A DNA stretch of 64,000 nucleotides. It comes from Antarctobacter heliothermus (GTDB lineage: Bacteria; Pseudomonadota; Alphaproteobacteria; Rhodobacterales; Rhodobacteraceae). Under the pieces are notes generated by a model. That model was not told the DNA's origin and did no database searches. It was given only the letters and a program-made list of their open reading frames with translations. The stretch lies in the NCBI RefSeq assembly GCF_900188425.1, contig NZ_FZON01000003.1, forward strand, positions 1 to 64,000. The letters run 5' to 3'. Made by a program: the position numbers and the translations under genes. Positions within the stretch are counted from its first letter, which is position 1. Each line of letters begins with the position of its first letter. Below are positions 16,510-25,075 of this stretch, in pieces.

Positions 16510-16994
16510 CGCACACCCCCTTTCGTCTCGATGGCCCAGAGCAGGATGGCGATGGCATCGGCCTCGTTGTCGTCCGCAGGGCTGAAGCCCCGGGCACGCG
16601 CGGCATCGATCATGGCCTGCTTGGGTGCGTTGCCCTTTCCGGTGGCATGACGCTTGATGGTGCCAACGGGCACGCCCTCGTATGGCACGCCCCTGAGTTC
16701 GCCCCAGCTGGTCAGTGAGGCCATGAGGCCGCCGTAAACATGGGCCGCATCAGTTCCTGCGTGGCGGCGAACTTCCTCGAACCAGATCGTGGCGATCGGC
16801 CCGGACAGTCGGTCCAGCTCGGTCAGCCAGTTGGTGAACCGCAGATAGCGCATGCCACCACCGTCATAGCGGCCAGGCTTGAAGCTGGCCGTACCGCTGG
16901 TGATCAGGCCGTCAAAGCCACGGATAGCCCAGCCGGTGGTGGTGCCGAGGTCGAGCGCCAGGATGCAGCGCGGGGTGTTGTTGGGTTGGGTCAT
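16506..16994 (-). CDS. RuvC-like Holliday junction resolvase
   Basis: A 162-aa protein with the RNase H-like fold opening ILALDLGTTTGWAI (first catalytic Asp), a WFEEV strand giving the second acid, and a C-terminal DDNEADAIAILLWA carrying the last acidic residues. This is the pattern of phage RuvC-type crossover junction nucleases, which resolve recombination intermediates before packaging. It fits with the exonuclease, SSB-like and recombinase genes upstream in the same module. Confidence 0.8.
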   Translation of the reverse strand: MTQPNNTPRCILALDLGTTTGWAIRGFDGLITSGTASFKPGRYDGGGMRYLRFTNWLTELDRLSGPIATIWFEEVRRHAGTDAAHVYGGLMASLTSWGELRGVPYEGVPVGTIKRHATGKGNAPKQAMIDAARARGFSPADDNEADAIAILLWAIETKGGVR

Positions 16995-17341
16995 TCAGAC
17001 CTCCTCTTCGGTTTGGCGAGCGAGGCGAGAGGGCTGGCCGGTGAAGGCTGCGGTCTCGCCAGGCCCCGAAGGGTGGTCTGGTCACGTCAGGTGCGGGACG
17101 ACTGGGCCGTCCGCCGAATTCTTCTTTGGCTTCAATGCACCCCCAATGAAGGTTTGGCTCGTCTAACTCGTTGAGGTCTCTTGGTAATATATAATAATTC
17201 AATTATTATATAGATATAAAGGGTGTCTCTCTTTCTATTATAAACCGCGCGCGCGAACACGCGAGGTGTATAGGTATCCTCTTGAAAGATTGAAGGACGT
17301 GAAGGAACGGGTTTTCAGCCTTACTTTCAGAAGGTTGTACG
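16995..17341. promoter_or_regulatory. Gene-free gap with AT-rich 25-bp palindrome
   Basis: No gene is seen. The striking element is a palindrome at 17188-17212: 12-base arms on either side of C17200, reading TATAATAATT-c-AATTATTATA at the core, inside an almost pure AT stretch in an otherwise GC-rich operon. It lies about 190 bases upstream of the RuvC-like gene and 130 downstream of the primase gene. A replication origin, an operator, or an internal promoter for the genes below are candidates. Confidence 0.4.
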
Positions 17342-19669
17342 TCATGGCGATTCCTTCTGTCTGATTTTGCGGCCTGAAGTATCTCGCCACGGTCCATGCC
17401 ATCTGGCCATTCGGTAGACCATGGCCTGCCTCGTCGATGAACCGCGCATGCCGGTGGTGATATCCCCGCCTTCGATCAGCGTTTCCAGAATCTCATTTCG
17501 GTCGCGGGATTTCAACCACTGTGATGCCCGCGTGATCTCAGATTTGGTGATCCCCTTTGACCCGGCATTCCGAATGATTTCCTTGAGCCGTTTGAGATGC
17601 GCCTCAACCTCAGTATCGGCCACATGCCGCTCGACAGCCTCGATCGTCTGCCGTGCGTAATTTTGAACGAAACCGATGGCCCAGTCTGTGGCGGTCAGGT
17701 CTATTTCAGGCTTCGTAGGATCACGCCCCACCGCCACAATCAATGCCAACTTCAGCGCGTTTTCACCAATGCGTGCCAGGATCGCCGTACAGGCCGTACC
17801 AGCGGCTGCCCGCAGCTCCCCCGTCAACTCGACACTGAGCGCCTTGAACCTTGCCCGGGCCTCATCCGTCATGGGCACGATCATCGGCGTCACGATGGTG
17901 TTTTGATCCGCCGTTTTACCCATCAGATTGCCCTTGTGGCGCCCTCCGCCTGTTGCCACGCGCTTCAGGCCCCGGATCAGCGCAGGTGCGGCCTGCCGGA
18001 TACCAACCGCGATGTTCTCGTCTGGGTAATCCTCGTCGCTGGGCAGGATCAGGAAACGTGCAAGCGAGCCATCGACGACGTTTGCGCCCTGCAGCGCGCC
18101 CCAGAAATGCAGTGGCGTCGTTGTGCCGTAGACGCAAAGACAGGGCTGGACGATGTCGCGCCGCTCGTTCGACCCGTCCCGGTTGGCATATTCTGCACCG
18201 AGGAAGATGCCACCTGCCGCCGTGAAGAGTTCGGTCATGTTGTCGAGGATTTCGGTGATGTGCCGCGGGCTGCGTTTACGATCTGCGGCGGCCGCGAGAA
18301 ACATGCCGAATTCGTCGATTTGGAACAGGATCGCAGGCTGGCGGTGCAGCGCGGTCAGGAGCCCGGCGCCGGAGGCGATCTTGTTGCCACCAAGGTGATG
18401 GGCCAAGCCCGCCTCGAAGAAGACCTCGTTGATGATTTCGCGGGCGTGGTTCTTGCCCGATCCACTATCGGCAATGCCGACGACATAGAGGTTCGAACGC
18501 AGGTTGCTCTCCGTGCGATATTGCCGCCCCATTAGCGCGCCGATCGCACAAAGGCTGGCCCCGAGTGACAAAAGCGGCTGGGGCCGCCGGGCTGTCGAGA
18601 GCATGTACTCCGTCAGCCCACCCACCAGCCCGTCCGGCATCACGAGCGTGAATGGCGGGTTTGTCGGTGTGTCAACGCTTTGGTTGGACTGAACGTCCAA
18701 TCGCGACAACAGCTCTGCCGCCGGATGCGCGCCATCGCAAGACGCAGCGCCATCAAGGCGCATATCGCCGCCGGGCTGCCATCCGCGCTCCATCGCGAGG
18801 TGATAGATCGTACCTGCGCCGATCCGGTCCGGCTTGAAGCTGGCCCAAGCCTTGGCCGTGGCTGCAGGCACATCCTTCGCCGCCTGCGCCGACCAGTCGA
18901 CGAATACATCGGCCCCGGCTTCGCCAAGCGCACCTTTCAGCGCCATACCAATCCGCATCCAGCTGTCATAATCCAGCTCGGCATTGGGCAACCATGCGAG
19001 GGCCGATGCAATGGCTGGCAATGTGCCCACTTGGCTATGGGCGCGCAGGTGCTCCGTGGCAGGTGATGCCGTATTGAGGCCACGCTGCCGCAGGGCCTCG
19101 GGCAGCAGTGCATAGGCCTCCTCCAGAAACGCCGCTGCAGCCTCCGCGGTGATTTCTGGCAGATCGGTGATGTCGAGATCGGCCAAGCCTTCATCCGGCC
19201 AGGCATAAGGCGCGCCAGTGTCCGGATGGATGGCATAGGCGACGAATTGCTGGCCAAGGCAGAGAACCTCCAACGGATGGCGCTTGATGCCGCGGAATGG
19301 CGCGGCAGTGCGATAGATCAACATGCGCTTTGGTGCCTTTCCGATCCGCAGGGCTCGCGTGTCACCCAGCCGGTCGCGCGCCAGTTGCTCGATCTGGAGC
19401 GCCAGTTCACCATCCTTGACGATGTCGATATCGACCGCAGCAACCGCGCCGCCGACGATCCCGATGCCGCAATCGGGCCAGGCCGACCAGGTCGCGATTT
19501 CGACCTCGGTTGTCGAGCGTTCTGCATGCCGGTTCCATTCCGGATAATCCGCCCAGGCCCCGCGCTTGAACTGTCCGGGCTTTTTGGTGCCCGGGCTGAT
19601 CGGCAGAATGGCATAGCCATTGGTGACAAGACGCGCGCCAAATCGCGCCATGTTGGATATATCAGCCAT
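17342..19669 (-). CDS. Bifunctional primase-polymerase / helicase-like replication protein
   Basis: A 775-aa protein. Residues about 10-190 are a prim-pol domain, with the catalytic DxD in GGAVAAVDIDIVKDG. A PriCT-like helical region follows (LDYDSWMRIGMALKGAL). The C-terminal half is a DUF3987-type P-loop ATPase with Walker A GIADSGSGKNHA and ILFQIDEFGMFL. Together they would prime and unwind phage DNA. The start at 19669 overlaps the DUF6511 stop (ATGA) and has GAGGTG. It is the core replication protein of the prophage. Confidence 0.85.
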   Translation of the reverse strand: MADISNMARFGARLVTNGYAILPISPGTKKPGQFKRGAWADYPEWNRHAERSTTEVEIATWSAWPDCGIGIVGGAVAAVDIDIVKDGELALQIEQLARDRLGDTRALRIGKAPKRMLIYRTAAPFRGIKRHPLEVLCLGQQFVAYAIHPDTGAPYAWPDEGLADLDITDLPEITAEAAAAFLEEAYALLPEALRQRGLNTASPATEHLRAHSQVGTLPAIASALAWLPNAELDYDSWMRIGMALKGALGEAGADVFVDWSAQAAKDVPAATAKAWASFKPDRIGAGTIYHLAMERGWQPGGDMRLDGAASCDGAHPAAELLSRLDVQSNQSVDTPTNPPFTLVMPDGLVGGLTEYMLSTARRPQPLLSLGASLCAIGALMGRQYRTESNLRSNLYVVGIADSGSGKNHAREIINEVFFEAGLAHHLGGNKIASGAGLLTALHRQPAILFQIDEFGMFLAAAADRKRSPRHITEILDNMTELFTAAGGIFLGAEYANRDGSNERRDIVQPCLCVYGTTTPLHFWGALQGANVVDGSLARFLILPSDEDYPDENIAVGIRQAAPALIRGLKRVATGGGRHKGNLMGKTADQNTIVTPMIVPMTDEARARFKALSVELTGELRAAAGTACTAILARIGENALKLALIVAVGRDPTKPEIDLTATDWAIGFVQNYARQTIEAVERHVADTEVEAHLKRLKEIIRNAGSKGITKSEITRASQWLKSRDRNEILETLIEGGDITTGMRGSSTRQAMVYRMARWHGPWRDTSGRKIRQKESP

Positions 19670-20055
19670 CAGAAGGGCACCTCGGGGATCATGGCGTCGA
19701 GCCGCGTTCGGTCTTTGCCCGCAAGCTCGCGCAGGTGGTCGCAATAGCCGGTGACGACCGCATCAAGAAAGCGGTCCCACTCGGTCTCGGTCAGCATGGC
19801 GAGATCAGATTTGCCAATGCTCTCGAGGTATTCGCCGCCCTGTTGTCCGCCGACAGTCATCGCCTCGCTCTCGTTCGGGGTGGGATCGATCATGCCCTTC
19901 CTCCCGTGACAGATGTCCTGGCAGGCGCGAGAACAGAGGTGCTTGCGACTTGCGTCCCGCCGGCGGTCAGAGACGGAGAAACCCGCATTGAACCAGCCAA
20001 AGCCGCGAGGTTGCCGGTGGCAGGCGGCGCAGAGGCCGGGGTGGGTTTGTCGCAT
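19669..20055 (-). CDS. DUF6511 family protein, overlapping the helicase gene
   Basis: A 128-aa protein. It begins with a zinc-finger-like part, CAACHRQ...CSRACQDICH, and ends GEYLESIGKSDLAMLTETEWDRFLDAVVTGYCDHL, the pattern I know as DUF6511. I choose the upstream ATG at 20055, which keeps the zinc finger intact; this makes the gene overlap the helicase frame by 166 bases. A shorter start at 19899 would drop the finger. Its end overlaps the primase start. A DNA-binding accessory role in replication is inferred. Confidence 0.7.
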   Translation of the reverse strand: MRQTHPGLCAACHRQPRGFGWFNAGFSVSDRRRDASRKHLCSRACQDICHGRKGMIDPTPNESEAMTVGGQQGGEYLESIGKSDLAMLTETEWDRFLDAVVTGYCDHLRELAGKDRTRLDAMIPEVPF

Positions 20056-21629
20056 GGATCGAACCTGTAACCGGAGATTTCAAAATAGCGGCCCGAGGGA
20101 CGGACCGAGATCGCGCTGGGGCGTGCGAGTTCACCAGCTTGAAGGATGGCTTCATCGACGCTGAGCGGTATGGGCAGACCGGGCGCGCGCTTGCGCCACC
20201 AGTCCGCCGCCTTTTGGCGCGCATAGCCCCGATGCTCGATGCAGACCCATTCGCTGTAGGATTTGAGCCCAGAGCTATAGGTCACCTTGAGCGAAGGAAG
20301 CCCGCCCAGCTTGTCGTGGCGGCTGTAGGAGACGCCATGGACCGGTAGCCATTGCGGCGCTTTTGGTGACAGAACTGGCAGGGCAGCGGCGGTTGGTGCG
20401 ATCTTCACCTCACGTGCTGGGAAGACATAGCCGCAGTCCGAGCATTCCGTTGCCGAGAGCGCGATGATGCTGTCGCACGCGGGGCAGACCTTTGTGGGGG
20501 CTTCACCACCCCCGCCATCGCCCGGGCGTTTGGGGCGTACCAAATCAATCGGCCCGTGGCGGCGCACATTGCCCGCAAAGTCGAGCACCAGGCAGTTTTC
20601 CTTGCCCGGAGCCAGACGCGTGCCACGACCCACCATCTGCACGTAGAGCCCGGCCGACTGCGTCGGACGCAGGAGCGCAATGAGATCGACGCCGGGCGCG
20701 TTGAAGCCGGTGGTCAGCACGCCCATTGAAGCCAGCGCGCGGATCTCACCGCGTTTGAAGGCCGCGATAATGGCATCGCGCTCGTCCTTTGGTGTTTCGC
20801 CGAAGATCGTGCGGCAGGTGATGCCTTGGCGGGCGAACTCCTCGGCCACATGACGCGCGTGATCCACGCCCGAGCAAAAGGCCAGCCAGGATTTGCGGTC
20901 TTTTCCATGGGTGATGATCTCGGCAACGGCCGCCCGCGTCGTCGCTTCCTGATCGACTGCGGCTGCCAGATCGCGCGCAATGAAATCCCCCGCACGTGTA
21001 CCAACCTTCGAGACATCCAGCCGCGTGGAAGGCTGTTTTGAGACCAGCGGACTGAGGTAGCCCTGATCTATCAGCTCGCGCACCGGAGCCTCGAAGGCGA
21101 TATCGGTGAAGAGCGCGTTCTTGCCTTCATGCAACATGCCGCTGTCCGTCCGGAACGGCGTGGCGGTCAGACCAATCACCTTCAACGCCGGGTTGATCTG
21201 CGCCAGACCGTCGAGAAATTGCCGATACATCGTGCTGGAATTGCCCGGGATGAGATGGGCTTCGTCGATCAGCACCAGATCAGTGTGGCCGATTTCCCGC
21301 GCGCGACGGTGAATGGACTGGATGCCTGCAAACAAGACGCGGGCTTGCGCCTCGCGCTTGCCCAGACCCGCCGAATAAATACCCGCGGGAGCCGCTGGCC
21401 AGAGCCCGATCATCTCAGCATGGTTCTGGGCGATCAACTCGCGGACATGGGTCACGATCAGGATGCGCTGATCGGGCCAGGCTTTCAGCACGCCTTCGAT
21501 GAAGGCGGCCATGACGAGCGACTTGCCTCCAGCGGTCGGGATCACAATGCAACAGTTGCCAGATTTGTTCTCGTAGTATTTGTAGATCGCGGAAATTGCA
21601 GCTTTTTGATATGGGCGCAGGGTCAGCAT
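19890..21629 (-). CDS. DEAD/DEAH-box SF2 helicase
   Basis: A 579-aa helicase with motif I IPTAGGKS, motif II DEAH (VLIDEAHLIP), motif III LTATP and motif VI MVGRGTRLAPG. A zinc ribbon CPACDSIIALSATECSDCGY lies near residues 385-405, and a C-terminal domain follows. It presumably remodels DNA during phage replication or recombination. The last 55 or so residues are Ala/Ser/Thr/Pro-rich, as expected where its frame is read through the coding sequence of the overlapping DUF6511 gene. Confidence 0.88.
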   Translation of the reverse strand: MLTLRPYQKAAISAIYKYYENKSGNCCIVIPTAGGKSLVMAAFIEGVLKAWPDQRILIVTHVRELIAQNHAEMIGLWPAAPAGIYSAGLGKREAQARVLFAGIQSIHRRAREIGHTDLVLIDEAHLIPGNSSTMYRQFLDGLAQINPALKVIGLTATPFRTDSGMLHEGKNALFTDIAFEAPVRELIDQGYLSPLVSKQPSTRLDVSKVGTRAGDFIARDLAAAVDQEATTRAAVAEIITHGKDRKSWLAFCSGVDHARHVAEEFARQGITCRTIFGETPKDERDAIIAAFKRGEIRALASMGVLTTGFNAPGVDLIALLRPTQSAGLYVQMVGRGTRLAPGKENCLVLDFAGNVRRHGPIDLVRPKRPGDGGGGEAPTKVCPACDSIIALSATECSDCGYVFPAREVKIAPTAAALPVLSPKAPQWLPVHGVSYSRHDKLGGLPSLKVTYSSGLKSYSEWVCIEHRGYARQKAADWWRKRAPGLPIPLSVDEAILQAGELARPSAISVRPSGRYFEISGYRFDPCDKPTPASAPPATGNLAALAGSMRVSPSLTAGGTQVASTSVLAPARTSVTGGRA

Positions 21630-22228
21630 TTTGATTTCTTTCTCAGTGCGGCATGCAAAGCCAGGTGCTCTCGTGCTGGCAGCACTTCTAGATTTTCTGG
21701 CGCGTTGTTTTGTTTGTCGTGATCTTTGTGATGCACATGCTCATCCGGCCTGAGGGTCCGACCAGCCTTCTCCTCAGCAATCACTCGATGTTCATGACGG
21801 CCAAAAAGCTTGCGATAAGTTGATGGCTTTACTGACGGGAAACGGTGCAGTAGAGCCGCACGATTACGCTCCCGGCGAACGTTTTCTGGCGTGACGTAGC
21901 TCGGGTCCCCGTGTCTCCGAATTCTCTGGGCATGCAGGCCACAGTAACCCTTTCCGCCCTTCTCAATTGTCGCTTTGCAGTCTGGATATTGGCAAACTTT
22001 TGGAGGTTGGCGGCTTTTCTTTCGGCGTGCTGAAGTCAACTCGCGTGCGAGACACCCGCAGGAACGAACACTTCCAGAGCTTAAATTGCCGCTCGTGGCA
22101 CGGTGGTGCGCGCCACAGTCACAAATACAACTCCATGCAATTTCGCCTTTTCGATTCCGCGCGCCGCTATCAGCAATAATCGTAAGCCGTCCAAATTTCT
22201 GGCCGATGCTAATTTTTGAGGGTCTCAT
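21623..22228 (-). CDS. HNH endonuclease, homing-like
   Basis: A 201-aa protein. The N-terminus (GQKFGRLTIIADSG...CICDCG...SGSVRSCGCLARE) is the DNA-binding Cys-rich module common in phage HNH proteins. A second Cys/His cluster follows (CQYPDCKATIEKGGKGYCGLHAQRIRRHG). The C-terminus has an HNH core (HRVIAEEKAGRTLRPDEHVHHKDHDKQNNAPENLEVL). It overlaps the exonuclease stop by 4 bases and the helicase start by 7, and is less GC-rich than both. This fits a free-standing homing endonuclease that entered the operon. Confidence 0.8.
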   Translation of the reverse strand: MRPSKISIGQKFGRLTIIADSGARNRKGEIAWSCICDCGAHHRATSGNLSSGSVRSCGCLARELTSARRKKSRQPPKVCQYPDCKATIEKGGKGYCGLHAQRIRRHGDPSYVTPENVRRERNRAALLHRFPSVKPSTYRKLFGRHEHRVIAEEKAGRTLRPDEHVHHKDHDKQNNAPENLEVLPAREHLALHAALRKKSKC

Positions 22229-23166
22229 CGTTTGCCCTCCGTTGTACGGGCGTCATTTGACCAGGAGGAGCCATCGCCCATGCGGTAGGTGACAATGTCG
22301 TCTCCCGCATCGATGACCTCACCCGGCACGAGATCGGGGTTGAAGAGATGTTTGCCGCAGGCGGCGCGCTGCTCGGCAGGCGCGAGCATTCGGTCGTGGC
22401 GGGCGCAGTGCCATCCGCCTTCGATCGGCGTCGCGTGCAGGCATGACCGGCAGGTCACGGCAGCACCGCCACCGTCGTGGCAAGCAGCACGGTGATCGCA
22501 AAAACGGCATTCGAACCAGCTGGGGGCCTCGCTGATCCGCGCAGGCGGATGCTGGGCGAAGATGACTCGGCCAGCCTTTTCCAACAGGCGTTCTGCCATC
22601 GCGCTGTCAGCATCGATCCGCTCGATATGCAGCGCGTCAGTGTTCTTGCAGACCGCCATGTAGAGCGCACGCGTGATACCGGTCAGGTGCATGTAGATCT
22701 GCATCTGCGCGGCGTGCTGGGGCTTGGACAGCGCCACGCCCTTCGCGCTCAGATCCGCATAGCTCTTTGCGCCGTGCGTCTTGAACTCTAGCACGTGCCA
22801 GGTTTTTGGGGCCTCAAGCAACCCGAGCGCCACGCCGTCCAAAGAGCCGCCGAAATGCCCACCATGGGCCTCGACGCGGATTTGCCGCCCTGTTTCCGGA
22901 TCGACCTCCAGCACGGTCGCGCCGGTGGCGCGCAGGTTGCACACCATACGGTCCTCTTCCTGTTGCCCGGTCTCAAACAAGCGCAGCAGACGGCCGGAAA
23001 AGCGTGACGGTGTGACCCAGCGGAAATCATACCAGAGTGCGCGTGGACAGGATTTACCGATGATCGACGCGCCGAGGTGATCGCGGAAGCCATCGCCCTG
23101 GCGGGCCTCATAATCGCCATAGATCGCCGTAAGTGTTGGCGTGGGCGGTGCGGGCAGATCAGCCAT
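22225..23166 (-). CDS. PD-(D/E)XK exonuclease (RecB/Cas4-like)
   Basis: A 313-aa nuclease of the RecB/Cas4-like fold. Seen are the SLDGVALG aspartate, the catalytic pair in HVLEFKTHG, and the Q-rich helix HAAQMQIYMHLTG. Cysteines in CRFCDHRAACHD and CRSCLHAT probably hold a metal or an iron-sulfur cluster. It likely resects DNA ends for the Sak4-like recombinase encoded upstream. The ATG at 23166 overlaps the previous stop; a GTG one codon earlier is possible. Confidence 0.82.
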   Translation of the reverse strand: MADLPAPPTPTLTAIYGDYEARQGDGFRDHLGASIIGKSCPRALWYDFRWVTPSRFSGRLLRLFETGQQEEDRMVCNLRATGATVLEVDPETGRQIRVEAHGGHFGGSLDGVALGLLEAPKTWHVLEFKTHGAKSYADLSAKGVALSKPQHAAQMQIYMHLTGITRALYMAVCKNTDALHIERIDADSAMAERLLEKAGRVIFAQHPPARISEAPSWFECRFCDHRAACHDGGGAAVTCRSCLHATPIEGGWHCARHDRMLAPAEQRAACGKHLFNPDLVPGEVIDAGDDIVTYRMGDGSSWSNDARTTEGKR

Positions 23167-23528
23167 CACAACCCCTCCCGTTCGCTGCGGGCTTGGGCCT
23201 CAGACAGAATGCCGTTCCAGGTTTCGGGGTCATGGCGCTCACGCAGCAGGCCGATCAGGGCATCCTTCAGCTTTTCACGGCGCCGACGACCGGTGCCTTT
23301 CGCGAGCAGTTCTGCCCGTTCGCGGCACAGGTGGCGCAGCGCGGTGCGGGCCCGGTGGAACCAGTCAGGATCAATGGGCTTTTGGCCGCGCTGGCGTGCA
23401 AGATCGGCGGTCGCGATCTGTGTGCGAATCTTGGCAATATCGTCGTCGAGGTCGATCAACCGGCGCTGGTCATCAGGCAAGCCGGGGCTGATCACAGCCA
23501 CAGGGGCTGTGTTGTTCAGGTCAGTCAT
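23166..23528 (-). CDS. Hypothetical phage protein, helical
   Basis: A 120-aa protein, MTDLNNTAPVAVISPGLPDDQR..., predominantly helical and charged, with an Arg/Lys-rich stretch (GTGRRRREKLKDALIG) in the second half. The start at 23528 has GAGGATA. It is co-transcribed between the DUF669 and exonuclease genes and overlaps the exonuclease start. No family is assigned; an accessory role in recombination is possible from position alone. Confidence 0.55.
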   Translation of the reverse strand: MTDLNNTAPVAVISPGLPDDQRRLIDLDDDIAKIRTQIATADLARQRGQKPIDPDWFHRARTALRHLCRERAELLAKGTGRRRREKLKDALIGLLRERHDPETWNGILSEAQARSEREGL

Positions 23529-23591
23529 GGGAATATCCTCAGATGGGTTTGGGCGCTGCCCCGGCAAACGGGAGCGGAGCAGCGCGGATCA

Positions 23592-24104
23592 TCAGCCCTT
23601 CTTGTTCCAGGGTGCCGAAGCCATCTTGGCGGGCGCGGCGGCCTGCATTGTGGGCGGAGCCGCTGGCGTTGCAGCAGGCTTTGCGGCAGCGGCTGGAGAT
23701 CCCCCACCTTCGGGCGGCAGATAGGCGATGGCGTTGCTTTCGCCGTAGCCGTTCTTTGGCGGCTTGATCTTCACCTGGATCGTCATCGGGATCAGATGTA
23801 ACTCCTCGCTGTCGCTGACATGCATCCTGCCCGTCGCATGGCAGATGGCAGACAGCGTGCGCTGCGCGATCTCGACCGTGGTCGGGTTCGGGTTCACCAG
23901 GTTCAACTGGTCGAAAATCTTCCGCCCCTTGTATGGGCCATCCAGAATATCCAGCATCAGCCAAAGAAACTGACCCATGCCATTGCGGGTCACGCGCATC
24001 TCGCTCTCGACGATCTGGGCGCGGTATTTTCCGGCGGGCAGAAGCTCGTAGGGTGTGGTGGGTTCAACGCTGGTGGCGTCAAATGACGTATCAAAACGTG
24101 CCAT
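23592..24104 (-). CDS. DUF669 single-strand DNA-binding-like protein
   Basis: A 170-aa protein with the DUF669 pattern: the opening FDATSVEPTTPYELLPAGKYRAQIVESEMR, then GMGQFLWLMLDILDGPYKGRKIFDQLNL, an OB-like beta-rich domain. A Pro/Ala-rich tail ends in a short APWNKKG tip, resembling the flexible protein-binding tail of SSB. It is encoded next to the Sak4-like ATPase, a pairing typical of phage annealing systems. It likely coats single-stranded DNA during replication and recombination. Confidence 0.8.
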   Translation of the reverse strand: MARFDTSFDATSVEPTTPYELLPAGKYRAQIVESEMRVTRNGMGQFLWLMLDILDGPYKGRKIFDQLNLVNPNPTTVEIAQRTLSAICHATGRMHVSDSEELHLIPMTIQVKIKPPKNGYGESNAIAYLPPEGGGSPAAAAKPAATPAAPPTMQAAAPAKMASAPWNKKG

Positions 24105-24125
24105 GGTCGTGTCCTTTCAGGTGAA

Positions 24126-24872
24126 TCATTCGGATTGGGGCATGGCCGCCATGAACTCGGCCCAGCTGAGATCGAGCGTGTCCGGCAGGCCGTAACGGTT
24201 TTTGGCGAGAAAGGCGGGGCGCTCTTCGGTGTGCATGACGCGCGCACCGGACCCGAGCGCCCGAGTCACCTTCTTGTTGAAGCCGACATCGGATTTGGCG
24301 ACCGAGATCCGGTAATTTGCGAACAGCACTACATCCGAATGCTCCTGCAGCAGCGCTGAAGCGCGGGTCTGCAGCTTGATGACATACCGGTCGTAGGGTT
24401 CGTGCTCGGGGCTGTCGAACCGCTTGATATCGGTATGGGCAATCTGGATGACCGCCATGCCCTTGCGGTCGCGAAGCGCGTTCAGCTTGTCGAGATATTC
24501 ACGCCACACGGTCAGTGCTTCGGCATAGCCCTTGCCGAACCCGGGCGTTTCGATCGACTGCCAGCCGTTGCGTTTGCAGGCTTCTGCCCAGATCAGCGGC
24601 TCCAACCAGTCGACGCTGTCCACGACAACCGTGCCATAGTCGTGATCTTCCTCAATCAAGGCGTCCAGCGCTTCCGCCACCTCGACATAGCTGGTCGCCA
24701 GGGGGAAATGCGGGACCTGCAGCTTGCCAAGCCCGTCTTCGGTCATGATGAACACAGGCCTGTCAGATTCCGCCGCAAAGGTGGATTTGCCAACACCGGC
24801 AACGCCGTGCATCAGGATCCGTGGAGGCGTCAGCGCCGTGTTGTTGCGCAGGGATGCGAGAGAAATGGCCAT
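24126..24872 (-). CDS. Sak4-like RecA-fold ATPase (single-strand annealing recombinase)
   Basis: A 248-aa ATPase with Walker A HGVAGVGKST (about residues 22-31) and Walker B TVVVDSVDWLEPLI, of the AAA_24/RecA-core type. Such proteins, called Sak4, are phage single-strand annealing recombinases that work with a cognate SSB. The DUF669 gene immediately downstream and the PD-(D/E)XK nuclease two genes on support that reading. The protein lacks the DNA-binding loops of full RecA and appears complete. Confidence 0.8.
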   Translation of the reverse strand: MAISLASLRNNTALTPPRILMHGVAGVGKSTFAAESDRPVFIMTEDGLGKLQVPHFPLATSYVEVAEALDALIEEDHDYGTVVVDSVDWLEPLIWAEACKRNGWQSIETPGFGKGYAEALTVWREYLDKLNALRDRKGMAVIQIAHTDIKRFDSPEHEPYDRYVIKLQTRASALLQEHSDVVLFANYRISVAKSDVGFNKKVTRALGSGARVMHTEERPAFLAKNRYGLPDTLDLSWAEFMAAMPQSE

Positions 24873-25075
24873 CAGTTTGGGTCTCCGTCAGGATCTGTGT
24901 CGAAATCAGGCTGCGAACCGCCTGCCGGCGTGGAGGTCACGGCCACGTAGAGCGCATCGAGCCGGTCGGCCTCAGCGAGGCACTCCAATGCTTTGCGCCG
25001 CATGGCGCGCCGCGCGTCTTCAAGCAGATCGAGATCGGCGGCCGGATCGCGGGAAATGGGAGGAAGCGTGTTCAT
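24872..25075 (-). CDS. Small hypothetical protein
   Basis: A 67-aa acidic protein, MNTLPPISRDPAADLDLLEDARRAM..., that overlaps the Sak4-like gene start and the preceding stop by 4 bases each (ATGA). One amphipathic helix (DLLEDARRAMRRKALECLAEADRLDALY) is followed by a disordered Asp-rich tail. No family is recognised. Its tight coupling on both sides suggests real expression at a level tied to the recombinase. Confidence 0.55.
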   Translation of the reverse strand: MNTLPPISRDPAADLDLLEDARRAMRRKALECLAEADRLDALYVAVTSTPAGGSQPDFDTDPDGDPN

